Source: Hydrogenothermus marinus (GTDB lineage Bacteria > Aquificota > Aquificia > Aquificales > Hydrogenothermaceae). From it: a stretch of 64,000 nucleotides of DNA. The first letter of the stretch is position 1. Each line of letters opens with the position of its first letter. A program made the position numbers and the translations under genes. The stretch covers positions 1-64,000 of the forward strand of contig NZ_REFO01000013.1 of NCBI RefSeq assembly GCF_003688665.1, in the 5' to 3' direction. The notes under the pieces are model-generated. The model was not told the DNA's origin. It did not search any database and saw only the letters and a list, made by a program, of their open reading frames with translations. Below are positions 16,680 to 25,726 of this stretch, piece after piece.

Positions 16680-16885
16680 TGTTTTCCTCCAGAAATAGCA
16701 TTTATAACTTTTATATTATCATTTTCTTTTATTATATAATCTTCTGAAACAAGTTCTCCATTTACTGCAACAAAAGCATGTTCGGAAGATAGATTTAATG
16801 ATTTTAAAATATCTAAAGCAGTTATTTTTTCTTTATTAATATCTAAAACCTGTTCTTTGCCCCTATACTTAACTTTTATTTTCAT
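16676..16885 (-). CDS. ttuB: TtuB-like ubiquitin-fold sulfur carrier (ThiS/MoaD family)
   Basis: A 69-residue beta-grasp protein with VAVNGELV in the middle and a C-terminal ISGG (G66-G67). In this family the terminal glycine becomes a thiocarboxylate that donates sulfur. Here two residues (K68, Q69) follow the GG pair, so a protease would have to trim them, or the conjugation route differs. Its place directly upstream of ttuA points to tRNA U54 thiolation rather than thiamine or molybdopterin synthesis. It starts 9 bases after the ABC permease gene. Confidence 0.87.
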   Translation of the reverse strand: MKIKVKYRGKEQVLDINKEKITALDILKSLNLSSEHAFVAVNGELVSEDYIIKENDNIKVINAISGGKQ

Positions 16886-16894
16886 ATTATTACC

Positions 16895-17953
16895 TCATAA
16901 ATTTTTTCTAAATTTTGGATCTAAGGCATCTCTTAATGCATCTCCAAGAAGATTAAAAGCAAGTATAGTAATAAATATAGCAATTCCTGGCGATAAAATC
17001 CAAGGATAGTTAGAAATAGCAGTAATACTTCTTGCAGCTGCAAGCATATTCCCCCAGCTTGCATAAGGTTCTTGAATACCAAGTCCAAGAAGTGATAAAG
17101 CACTTTCTCCAAGAATATATCCAGGAATAGAAAGAGTTGCCGCTATTAAAAGATAAGAAAATGTATTAGGAAGTATATGTTTTGTAATTATTCTTAAAGA
17201 AGAAGCTCCATAACTTCTTGCCGCTAAAACAAAATCTTGTTCTCTGATAGATAAAACCATTCCTCTAATAACCCTTGCAAGTCCTGCCCATCCTATAAAT
17301 GAAAGTATTACAACTATTAAAAAATATACCTCAACAGAAGATAAAGTAATAGGAAAGATAGCCCTTAAAGCAAGCATAAGATAAAATCCTGGGAAAGACA
17401 TAATTACTTCCGATATTCTCATGAGAATATTATCTATATATCCTCCAAAATATCCTGAAATTCCTCCAACTAAAGCACCAATTACAAAAGATATTAAAAC
17501 TCCAACAATACCAATAGATAATGAAATTCTTGCACCATATAAAAGCCTTGAAAATATATCTCTCCCTAAATGATCTGCTCCAAGTAAGAAAATTTTACCT
17601 TCTTTAACTCCAAAAAGATGGGTAAATGTTGGAATCAATCCTAGAAGATAATGTTTATCTCCTTTCACAAAAAAATAAATATAATGTTTTTTTGTATAAT
17701 CTATCTTGTATCTTTTAAAAATTGGATCTACAAGCTTATACTCATATACAAAAGGCCTTAAAGAAAAATTGCCATTTTTATCAAAAAAATGAATCTGAGT
17801 AGGAGGATGATAAGGAGTATCTCTATGCTGTATATCATAAGGATATGGAGCTATAAAGTCTGCAAAAATAGCTAGAAAATACAAAACTATAAGTATATAG
17901 AAAGATAGATATGCTAATTTATTCTTTTTTATATAAAAAATTATTTCTTTCAT
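16895..17953 (-). CDS. Peptide/nickel-type ABC transporter permease (DppC/OppC family)
   Basis: A 352-residue inner-membrane permease. It has an N-terminal membrane helix (LAYLSFYILIVLYFLAIFADFIAPYP), a long periplasmic loop of about 90 residues, and five more helices. The EAA-type coupling loop GASSLRIITKHILPNT and the LGADHLGRDIFSRLLYGARISL signature are typical of DppC/OppC. The partner permease, binding protein and ATPases are not in the window, so the substrate cannot be told. It overlaps the preceding gene by 4 bases. Confidence 0.9.
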   Translation of the reverse strand: MKEIIFYIKKNKLAYLSFYILIVLYFLAIFADFIAPYPYDIQHRDTPYHPPTQIHFFDKNGNFSLRPFVYEYKLVDPIFKRYKIDYTKKHYIYFFVKGDKHYLLGLIPTFTHLFGVKEGKIFLLGADHLGRDIFSRLLYGARISLSIGIVGVLISFVIGALVGGISGYFGGYIDNILMRISEVIMSFPGFYLMLALRAIFPITLSSVEVYFLIVVILSFIGWAGLARVIRGMVLSIREQDFVLAARSYGASSLRIITKHILPNTFSYLLIAATLSIPGYILGESALSLLGLGIQEPYASWGNMLAAARSITAISNYPWILSPGIAIFITILAFNLLGDALRDALDPKFRKNL

Positions 17954-18351
17954 TTAGCAAAATAATGCTTTAAGTTAATTCCAAATTTTTTATAAATATC
18001 GTCTGTAAGCTTTTTTATAAGTTCATCTTTTGTTAAAGCATCTTGTGGATAATCAACATAATACTCTACAACATTTCCTTCAAAAAAATCATAGATAGCT
18101 TTCCTTACAAAATCTGCTCCTTGTTTATCAACACCTGTAAGAATTAAAAAAATATGCTCATCTTTTGAAGCTATAACATCACTACTTCTTAAAGCCTCTT
18201 TTAAAATTTCCTTTAATTTTTTAAAATCCTTCGAAAATTCAGGTTTTACATACATTATACAAAAGCCATTTGGACATTGAAACCTTTTGATTTGCTCTAT
18301 TTCAAATTTTATAAAGTTGCTAAAATCTTCAAATAAAATTTCTGTAATCAT
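17950..18351 (-). CDS. Uncharacterised protein resembling a degenerate GGDEF domain
   Basis: A 133-residue soluble protein. The middle (IMYVKPEFSKDFKKLKEILKEALRSSDVIASKDEHIF in outline) follows the GGDEF fold pattern, with the pre-signature helix and an SSD element, but the GGDEF loop itself is replaced by SKDEH. It should therefore lack cyclase activity and could be a binding or scaffold domain. I prefer the ATG at 18351, which has a GAGAG sequence upstream, over the ATG at 18393, which has none. It is divergent from gltB. The similarity is by eye and weak. Confidence 0.5.
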   Translation of the reverse strand: MITEILFEDFSNFIKFEIEQIKRFQCPNGFCIMYVKPEFSKDFKKLKEILKEALRSSDVIASKDEHIFLILTGVDKQGADFVRKAIYDFFEGNVVEYYVDYPQDALTKDELIKKLTDDIYKKFGINLKHYFAK

Positions 18352-18403
18352 CTTGATTCTCTCAGTAAAAAATTTATAACTGAATTTTAACATATTATTT
18401 AAT

Positions 18404-18433
18404 TTGTTAATTATAAGGAATAAGTATTATAAT
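18404..18433 (+). promoter_or_regulatory. Promoter of the gltB operon
   Basis: TTGTTA (18404-18409) and TATAAT (18428-18433) are separated by 18 bases, a good sigma-70 type match. The transcript would start near 18440, giving a leader of about 30 bases before the gltB TTG at 18470. The TTG inside the -35 box could be mistaken for a gltB start. Confidence 0.65.
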
Positions 18434-18469
18434 AATAGATTACAAACGAGAAAAAAAGAGGTTGGAAAA

Positions 18470-21400
18470 TTGTTTAATCTTTTAGAAAGAGATTCTTGTG
18501 GAGTAGGATTTATAGTAAATATAAAAGGAAATAAATCACATAAATTAGTTGATGATAGTTTAACAGCCCTTGCAAACCTGAACCATAGGGGTGCAGTTAG
18601 TGCAGACGGAAAAACAGGAGATGGAGCAGGAATATTAACCCAGATTCCTTATGAATTTTTCAAAAAAGAAATTCCGAATATACCAGATGAAAAAGATTTT
18701 GCAGTAGGAGTTTTTTTTATAAATAAAGAAAAAGAAGATGAAATAAAAAAACAGATAGAAAATATAATAAATGAAAAATTTAAATTTATAGGATGGAGAA
18801 AAGTTCCTATAAATGAAGAAGAACTTGGAGAGATAGCCGCATCTACGAAGCCAGAAATATGGCAAGGTTTTATATCAAAAGAAAGTATAGAAACAGATAA
18901 TTTTGAAAAAGAACTTTATATATTAAGAAAAAAAATAGAACATAAAATAAACCAAGAATATTTATATATACCAAGTTTATCCTCTAAAACTATTGTTTAC
19001 AAAGGAATGATAACAGCACCAAGACTTAGATATTTTTATCCTGATTTACAAGATGAAAGCTATAAATCTGCTATCGCTTTATACCATCAAAGATATTCAA
19101 CAAATACATTTCCAAACTGGAGACTTGCTCAGCCATTTAGAATGCTTGCTCATAATGGAGAAATAAACACAATTTCTGCAAATAGAAATTGGCTCAATGC
19201 AAAATCTGATGATGTTAGAGAGATATGGGGAGAGCTTGCAGAAGATATACTTCCAATAGTTGATTATGAAGAAAGTGATTCAGCATCCTTAGATAAAGCT
19301 ATAGAGTTTTTAGTACATTCTGGGAAAAATCCTTTACAAGCTATAAATGTTCTTGTTCCAAGAGCTTATGAAAATGATGATAGATTAACAGAAGAAGAAA
19401 AAGCTTTTTATGAGTATTTTTCTTGTATTTTTGAAGCATGGGATGGACCTGCAGCCTTGGCATTTACAGATGGAGAGGTAGTAATAGGAAAATTAGATAG
19501 AAATGGTCTTAGACCTGCAAGATATATAATTACTGATGAGGAAGTTATTTTAGCATCAGAGGTTGGAGTTGTAGATAGACCTGAAGAAAAAATAATATAT
19601 AAAGGAAGACTTGGTCCCGGAGACAAAATAGCAATAGATACAAAAGAAGGAAAAGTTTATACATCTAAGGAAATTATAGATAAACTTATTGAAGGAAAAG
19701 AATATAAAAAATGGGTAAAAGAAAATCTGAAAGAGTTTATCCCTGCTACAGATTATCCAGAAATTGAGCCTAAGGATGTTTCTAAAGAAGCTATGATGTT
19801 TGGATACGACAAAGACCATATTAATCTTTATATAAAAGAAATGATAGAAAAGGCTAATGAGCCTGTTTATTCAATGGGAAATGATACTCCAATCTCTGTT
19901 TTATCCAAAAGACCAAAACTTTTATCTACATACTTTAAACAAAGATTTGCTCAGGTTACAAATCCTCCAATTGACCCAATAAGAGAAAAAAGTGTAATGT
20001 CTTTAAAAACTTATGTAGGTAAAAAAGAAAACTTTCTTACAGAAACTCCAAAACATGCAGATCAATTAGTTTTTCCTTCACCTGTAATACTTGATAATGA
20101 GCTTGAAGAACTTATAAATTCTTTTAAAGATAAAGTAGAAATAATTCCTGCAATTTTTGAACCTTATGATACTGCTTTAGAACCAAAATTAGATGAAATA
20201 TGTCAAAGAGTAGAAGAGGCAGTAGATAAAGGAAAAGAAATAATAGTTTTATCAGATAGAGATATTTCAATAGAAGGAGCTCCTATTCCTATGGGCCTTG
20301 CAGTTTCTGCTGTAAATACATATATGAGAAGAAAAGGAAAAAGAAGTAAGTTTAGTATAATTGCAGATACTGCAGATGCCAGAGATACTCACAGCATAGC
20401 ATTTTTAATTGGATATGGAGCAACTCTTGTAAATCCTTATTTAACTATACAGATAATAAGAAATTTAGTAGAAGAAGATAAAAACTTTAAATACTCTTTT
20501 GAAGAAGCAGTAGAAAGATATAAAAAGGCTACAAATGAAGGACTTCTTAAAATAATGTCTAAAATGGGAATAGCTACTATAAAAAGTTATAGAGGTTCAG
20601 GACTTTTTGAAGCTCTGGGATTATCTCAAGAATTAATAGATAAATATTTCCCTGGTACTCCTTCAAAACTTGGTGGCATTGGTATAAGACAGATAGCTCA
20701 AGAAGTAATTATTAAATACAATGATATATTCTTCAAAGATAAAGTGGAAATAGAATATGAAGGAGAGTATAGACATAGAAGAAATGGAGAGTTCCACTCT
20801 TGGAATCCTAAAGCATTAACAGCACTTCATAGAGCAGTTAGAGGAGAAAGCTGGGAAGAATATAAAGTATTCTCTGAAAATGCTTATCTTGAAAAGCCAG
20901 TTAATGTTAGAGATTTATTTGAGATAGTAAGTGATAGACCTCCTATACCAATAGAAGAAGTTGAGCCAGTAGAAGAGATAATGAAAAGATTTGTTGGTGC
21001 TGGAATGTCTGTTGGTGCTTTAAGTAGAGAAGCCCATGAAACAATTGCAGAAGCTTTAAATACCATAGGTGGTAAATCAAACTCAGGTGAAGGTGGAGAA
21101 GATCCTGCAAGATATGGAACAATTAAAAATTCTAAAATAAAACAGGTTGCATCAGGTAGATTTGGCGTAACCCCTGAATATCTAAATTCAGCAGAAGAGA
21201 TTGAAATAAAAATAGCTCAAGGAGCAAAACCAGGAGAAGGTGGACAACTTCCTGGGAAAAAAGTAGATGTTTATATAGCATTTTTAAGAAAAGCAAAACC
21301 TGGAACAACTTTAATATCACCTCCTCCTCACCATGATATATACTCAATAGAAGATTTAGCACAGCTTATATACGATTTAAAACAGATAAATCCAAAAGCA

Positions 21401-22849
21401 AAAGTAATAGTAAAATTAGTTGCAGAAACAGGAATTGGAACAGTAGCATCAGGGGTAGCTAAAGCTTTCGCAGATATAATTCATATTTCTGGACATGATG
21501 GTGGAACAGGAGCATCTCCTCTTGTATCTATTAAACATGCAGGAGTTGTATGGGAGCTTGGACTTTCTGAAGTACAACAAGTATTAATAGAAAATGGTTT
21601 AAGAGGAAGAGTAAAACTTAGAGTTGATGGTGGAATAAAAACAGGTAGAGATGTAATAATAGGGGCATTACTTGGAGCTGAAGAGTTTGGATTTGGAACA
21701 GCTTTAATGATAGCAGAAGGCTGTGTAATGGCTCGTCAATGTCATTTAAATACATGTCCAGTAGGAATTACAACTCAAGATCCAGTACTAATAGAAAAAT
21801 ATAAAGGAAAACCTGAGCATGTAATAAGATACCTTGAATATCTTGCAAATGAAACAAGAGAGTTCTTAGCTTCTATGGGATATAAATCCTTAGATGATAT
21901 TGTTGGAAGAACAGATTTAATTAAACCAAAAATACCAACAGACCATTATAAAGCTAAATTTATAGATTTATCTCCAATACTTGTTAAACCACCAAAAGAT
22001 AAACCTATAAAATCAGTTGTAGATAGAAATGATCCTCCATCAAAACCTTTTGATGATGAAATATTAAAAGATGCTTTACCTGCTATAGAAAAAGATGAGG
22101 TATTTTCTGGATTTTATGTTATAAAAAATACTTATAGATCTGTTGGTACAAAAGTAGCCCATGAAATAGCAAAAAGATATGGAGATAAAGGTTTAAAAAC
22201 AGGGAAAATAGAACTGAACTTACATGGAACTGCAGGACAATCTTTTGGAGCATTTTGTATAAAAGGACTTGAATTAATACTTACAGGTCAAGCAAATGAT
22301 TATGTAGGAAAAGGAATGGCTGGAGGATTAATAGTAATAAAACCTCCAAAAGAATTTAAAGGAAAATCGTATGAAAATGTTATTTTAGGAAATACAGTTT
22401 TATATGGTGCTACTGGAGGAATGTTATTTGCAGCAGGTATAGCTGGAGAAAGATTTGCAGTAAGAAATAGTGGAGCAATTGCTGTTGTTGAAGGAGTTGG
22501 AGATCATGGCTGTGAATATATGACAAATGGAAAAGTTATTGTTCTCGGAAAAACTGGTAAAAACTTCGGAGCAGCAATGACAGGTGGTGTTGCTTATGTA
22601 TATGATCCTGAAGGAGAAATGGAAAATAATATAAATAAATCATATGTATTTATAGATGAAATTGATAATGAGGATAAAGAAGATATAAAAGAACTTTTAA
22701 TAAAACATAAAGCATATACAAATAGTGAAAGAGCAAGTTTTATACTTGATAATTTTGATACAGAAATAGAAAATTTTGTAAAAATTTCACCTATATCTAT
22801 AAAAAAACCAACTATAGAAACAGATGAGGTAAACGTTGAAAGAAAATAA
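18470..22849 (+). CDS. gltB: Glutamate synthase large subunit
   Basis: A protein of about 1459 residues with the full GOGAT layout. It begins with an N-terminal amidotransferase domain whose nucleophile is the cysteine of ERDSCGVGF, followed by a central domain, an FMN-binding synthase barrel (GGEGGEDPARYG, HDGGTGASP) and a C-terminal GXGXG repeat domain. Cysteines in CVMARQCHLNTCP bind the 3Fe-4S cluster. It makes glutamate from glutamine and 2-oxoglutarate. I chose the TTG at 18470 because AGAGGT precedes it, it leaves a short propeptide before the cysteine, and the in-frame TTG at 18404 sits in the -35 box. The small subunit is not nearby. Confidence 0.95.
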   Translation: MFNLLERDSCGVGFIVNIKGNKSHKLVDDSLTALANLNHRGAVSADGKTGDGAGILTQIPYEFFKKEIPNIPDEKDFAVGVFFINKEKEDEIKKQIENIINEKFKFIGWRKVPINEEELGEIAASTKPEIWQGFISKESIETDNFEKELYILRKKIEHKINQEYLYIPSLSSKTIVYKGMITAPRLRYFYPDLQDESYKSAIALYHQRYSTNTFPNWRLAQPFRMLAHNGEINTISANRNWLNAKSDDVREIWGELAEDILPIVDYEESDSASLDKAIEFLVHSGKNPLQAINVLVPRAYENDDRLTEEEKAFYEYFSCIFEAWDGPAALAFTDGEVVIGKLDRNGLRPARYIITDEEVILASEVGVVDRPEEKIIYKGRLGPGDKIAIDTKEGKVYTSKEIIDKLIEGKEYKKWVKENLKEFIPATDYPEIEPKDVSKEAMMFGYDKDHINLYIKEMIEKANEPVYSMGNDTPISVLSKRPKLLSTYFKQRFAQVTNPPIDPIREKSVMSLKTYVGKKENFLTETPKHADQLVFPSPVILDNELEELINSFKDKVEIIPAIFEPYDTALEPKLDEICQRVEEAVDKGKEIIVLSDRDISIEGAPIPMGLAVSAVNTYMRRKGKRSKFSIIADTADARDTHSIAFLIGYGATLVNPYLTIQIIRNLVEEDKNFKYSFEEAVERYKKATNEGLLKIMSKMGIATIKSYRGSGLFEALGLSQELIDKYFPGTPSKLGGIGIRQIAQEVIIKYNDIFFKDKVEIEYEGEYRHRRNGEFHSWNPKALTALHRAVRGESWEEYKVFSENAYLEKPVNVRDLFEIVSDRPPIPIEEVEPVEEIMKRFVGAGMSVGALSREAHETIAEALNTIGGKSNSGEGGEDPARYGTIKNSKIKQVASGRFGVTPEYLNSAEEIEIKIAQGAKPGEGGQLPGKKVDVYIAFLRKAKPGTTLISPPPHHDIYSIEDLAQLIYDLKQINPKAKVIVKLVAETGIGTVASGVAKAFADIIHISGHDGGTGASPLVSIKHAGVVWELGLSEVQQVLIENGLRGRVKLRVDGGIKTGRDVIIGALLGAEEFGFGTALMIAEGCVMARQCHLNTCPVGITTQDPVLIEKYKGKPEHVIRYLEYLANETREFLASMGYKSLDDIVGRTDLIKPKIPTDHYKAKFIDLSPILVKPPKDKPIKSVVDRNDPPSKPFDDEILKDALPAIEKDEVFSGFYVIKNTYRSVGTKVAHEIAKRYGDKGLKTGKIELNLHGTAGQSFGAFCIKGLELILTGQANDYVGKGMAGGLIVIKPPKEFKGKSYENVILGNTVLYGATGGMLFAAGIAGERFAVRNSGAIAVVEGVGDHGCEYMTNGKVIVLGKTGKNFGAAMTGGVAYVYDPEGEMENNINKSYVFIDEIDNEDKEDIKELLIKHKAYTNSERASFILDNFDTEIENFVKISPISIKKPTIETDEVNVERK

Positions 22850-23411
22850 GATTTTATTAGTAATTTTATTTTTAATTAATTTTTCTTTTGCTTTTCAGCT
22901 GCCATTTATTTCTAAAGAAAAAATAAAGGCTGATTTTGTTAAAGCTCAAGTTGTTTATGTAATAGATGGAGATACTATAATTGTAAAAATACCAAAAACT
23001 ACTTTTAATGATAGAAAAACATTAAAAAATCTAAAATTTAGGGTAAGGTTAATTGGAATTGATACACCAGAAAGTAGAATAAACAAAAGAGCTAAAATCC
23101 AATCTAAGGAAACAAGAAAAAATCTGAAAGAAGTTGTTGAACTTGGAAATTATGCAAAAGAGTTTACAAAAAAATTGTTGAAAAAAGGTGAAACTGTATA
23201 TTTAGAATTTGATGTAGAACCACAAGATAAATATGGAAGACTCCTTGCTTATGTATGGCTTCCTTCAGGAGAGATGGTAAATAAAAAAATTATATGTGAA
23301 GGATATGCTTTCCCTTTGACTATTCCTCCTAATGTCAAATATAAAGATGATTTCTTAGAATGTTTTAGAAAAGCAAGAAAAGAGCAAAAAGGATTATGGA
23401 GCATAAAATAG
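22836..23411 (+). CDS. Secreted thermonuclease-like nuclease (SNase domain)
   Basis: A 191-residue protein with a Sec signal peptide (KILLVILFLINFSFAF) and a staphylococcal-nuclease fold. The core motif VIDGDTIIVKI is at about 42-52, and RLIGIDTPES and YGRLLAYVW follow; these hold the calcium-binding and catalytic residues of the family. It likely degrades DNA or RNA outside the cytoplasm. The start is a TTG at 22836 with GAGGT upstream, 14 bases inside the end of gltB. The stop abuts lepB with no gap. Confidence 0.88.
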   Translation: MKENKILLVILFLINFSFAFQLPFISKEKIKADFVKAQVVYVIDGDTIIVKIPKTTFNDRKTLKNLKFRVRLIGIDTPESRINKRAKIQSKETRKNLKEVVELGNYAKEFTKKLLKKGETVYLEFDVEPQDKYGRLLAYVWLPSGEMVNKKIICEGYAFPLTIPPNVKYKDDFLECFRKARKEQKGLWSIK

Positions 23412-24119
23412 ATGGAAGAAAAAAAAGAAAGATCCTTAATTCATCCTATAAAAACTATTCTCTATATTGTAATTGTAGTATCTTTAATAAGAGTTTTTTT
23501 AGTTCAAGCGTTTAATATTCCTTCAGGCTCTATGAAGCCAACTCTTTTAGTTGGAGATTTTATACTTGTAAACAAATTAGTTTATGGAGATTGGACTTTT
23601 GGAATTCCGTTTACTTCTATAGATTTTTATACATATAAAAATAGATTAGTAAAACCTGATAGAGGTGATGTAATAGTTTTTAAATATCCAGAAAATCCAA
23701 AAATAGATTTTATAAAAAGAATAATAGCCGTTCCAGGAGATATAGTAGAGGTAAAAAATGATATTGTTTATATAAATGGGAAACCTTTACCAAAAGAAAA
23801 AGATGGTATTTATTCAGAACATGGAGAAGATGTTCAGATTTATAAAGAATGTACAATAAGAAAATACCATAATAATCAAAAATACTGTTATAAAACAATG
23901 GAAATATATGAAGGTGAAGGAAAAGATTTTGGTCCAATTAAAGTACCAGAAGGACATTACTTTGTAATGGGTGATAATAGAGATAACAGTAGAGATAGTA
24001 GATTTTGGGGTTTTGTTCCTGATAATTATATTATAGGAAGAGCTTTTGTAATTTATTTTTCTATAGACTTTGAAAAGCCAATGATTAGATTTAATAGAAT
24101 AGGTAAAATTATTCAGTAG
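23412..24119 (+). CDS. lepB: Signal peptidase I
   Basis: A 235-residue type I signal peptidase. It has one N-terminal membrane anchor (about 15-33), then box B with the catalytic serine S40 in PSGSMKPTL, the catalytic lysine K102 in KRIIAVPGD, and the box E motif GDNRDNSRDSR. It removes signal peptides from exported proteins such as the nuclease encoded just before it. It begins directly after the nuclease stop and ends 12 bases before pyrC, in the same operon. Confidence 0.95.
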   Translation: MEEKKERSLIHPIKTILYIVIVVSLIRVFLVQAFNIPSGSMKPTLLVGDFILVNKLVYGDWTFGIPFTSIDFYTYKNRLVKPDRGDVIVFKYPENPKIDFIKRIIAVPGDIVEVKNDIVYINGKPLPKEKDGIYSEHGEDVQIYKECTIRKYHNNQKYCYKTMEIYEGEGKDFGPIKVPEGHYFVMGDNRDNSRDSRFWGFVPDNYIIGRAFVIYFSIDFEKPMIRFNRIGKIIQ

Positions 24120-24131
24120 TTAGGAGGACAT

Positions 24132-25424
24132 ATGATACTGATAAAAAATGGTCATGTAATTGATCCTGAAAATAATATAAATGGTCAGTTTGATATTCTT
24201 ATAGAAAAAGGAAAAATTAAAAAGGTAGAAAAAGATATAAAGCCTTTTGCAGGCTGTGAAATAATAGATGCAAAAGATAAAATAATCTCTCCATCTTTTT
24301 GTGATATTCATGTTCATTTTAGAGATCCTGGACAAACATACAAAGAAGATATAAGAACAGGTTCAATGGCAGCAGTAGCAGGTGGTTATACTACTGTAGT
24401 ATGTATGCCAAATACATTTCCAGCTATAGATGAAGTTTCTATTGTTAGATATGTAATAGAAAAAGGAGAAGAGGTAGGACTTTGTAGAGTTCTACCTGCT
24501 GCAGCAATAACTAAAGGAAGAAAAGGTAAAGAGCTTACAGAAATGGCTCTTTTAAAAGATGCAGGGGCAGTATATTTTACAGATGATGGTGCTCCTGTAA
24601 TGGATTCATTTATTATGAGAAAAGCTATGGAATATGCTGGTTCCATAGGAAGTTTTGTAGCTGATCATTGTGAAGATTTAAATCTATCCAATAATGGAGT
24701 AGCCCATGAAGGAGAGATAGCAGCAGCTTTAGGACTTCCACCACTTCCACCTGAAGCAGAAGATACTATGGTAGCAAGAAATTGCGTGTTATCTATTCAG
24801 ACAGGTATGCCTGTTCATATATGTCATATATCTTCAAGACTTTCTGTTGAGATTGTTGCATGGGCTAAAGCTCTTGGAGCAAAAGTTACCGCAGAAGTTA
24901 CTCCTCATCATTTGTCTTTAACAGATGATGAATGGCTTGATTTTGATTGTAAAGCAAAAGTTTCTCCACCATTAAGAGAACATAAAGATGTTGAAGCAGT
25001 AAGATGGGGGCTTGAGGCAGGAATTATTGATTTTGTAGCAACAGATCATGCTCCTCATGCTCATCATGAAAAAATGCTTGAGCATCAAAACTGCCCACCA
25101 GGGATGATAGGTCTTCAGTTTGCTCTTCCAACTGTATTAAATCTTGTTAAAAAAGATTATTTTGATTTAGAAAAAGCTATAAGAGTTTTATCAACAGAGC
25201 CTATGAAAAAGATAGGCTTAAAACCTCCTGCAATAAAAGTTGGCGAAACTGCAGAACTTGTAATATTTGATCCTTTTGAAAGCTGGGAAGTTAATGAAGA
25301 GACCATACTTTCCAAAAGTAAAAACACTCCATTACTTGGTAAGAAAATAGAAGGAAAAGTTAAATACACATTTTATAATGGAAAAATAGTTTATAGTGAT
25401 AGCTCTGGAGTGTCTTGTGGATAA
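24132..25424 (+). CDS. pyrC: Dihydroorotase
   Basis: A 430-residue amidohydrolase of the longer PyrC class found with aspartate transcarbamoylase in Aquifex. The metal ligands appear in DIHVHFRDPGQ, DHCED, HICHIS and TDHAPHAHH. It cyclises carbamoyl aspartate to dihydroorotate in pyrimidine synthesis. pyrD and carB lie elsewhere in the window, so the pathway genes are scattered. A GGAGG Shine-Dalgarno lies before the ATG, and the 3' end overlaps the DUF59 gene. Confidence 0.95.
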   Translation: MILIKNGHVIDPENNINGQFDILIEKGKIKKVEKDIKPFAGCEIIDAKDKIISPSFCDIHVHFRDPGQTYKEDIRTGSMAAVAGGYTTVVCMPNTFPAIDEVSIVRYVIEKGEEVGLCRVLPAAAITKGRKGKELTEMALLKDAGAVYFTDDGAPVMDSFIMRKAMEYAGSIGSFVADHCEDLNLSNNGVAHEGEIAAALGLPPLPPEAEDTMVARNCVLSIQTGMPVHICHISSRLSVEIVAWAKALGAKVTAEVTPHHLSLTDDEWLDFDCKAKVSPPLREHKDVEAVRWGLEAGIIDFVATDHAPHAHHEKMLEHQNCPPGMIGLQFALPTVLNLVKKDYFDLEKAIRVLSTEPMKKIGLKPPAIKVGETAELVIFDPFESWEVNEETILSKSKNTPLLGKKIEGKVKYTFYNGKIVYSDSSGVSCG

Positions 25425-25725
25425 AGAAAATATTTATAATATTCTTTCAAATATATGTGATCCTGAAATACCTCTTGATATAGTAAATCTTGGACTTGTT
25501 AAGGATATAAAAATAAAAAATAATGAAATTTTAATAAAAATGACTTTAACTACTCCAAAATGTCCATTAGAAGATTTAATAAGAAAATTAGTAGAAAATG
25601 CTATTAAAAAAGAATATCCTGAAGCTAAAGTAAAAATTGATTTTATATTTGATAAACCTTGGAATACAGAAGAGATTTCAGAAGAAGGGAAAGAAAAACT
25701 TAGAAAGCTTGGCTGGAATTTGTGA
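25417..25725 (+). CDS. DUF59/MIP18-type iron-sulfur assembly protein (SufT-like)
   Basis: A protein of about 102 residues. It has the DUF59 signature DPEIPLDIVNLGLV near the N-terminus and the TLTTPKCPLEDLI segment with the conserved cysteine. Such proteins help iron-sulfur cluster maturation (SufT, MIP18). I chose the GTG at 25417, which has GGAG seven bases upstream, over the GTG at 25396. It overlaps the pyrC stop. The gene ends one base from the convergent HerA-fusion gene. Confidence 0.85.
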   Translation: MDKENIYNILSNICDPEIPLDIVNLGLVKDIKIKNNEILIKMTLTTPKCPLEDLIRKLVENAIKKEYPEAKVKIDFIFDKPWNTEEISEEGKEKLRKLGWNL

Positions 25726-25726
25726 A

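Noticed and set aside
16895-17953. A complete peptide or nickel ABC transporter locus
   Set aside because: Only the DppC-type permease is here; the partner permease, ATPases and binding protein are not adjacent, and the PhnD-like fragment belongs to another family.
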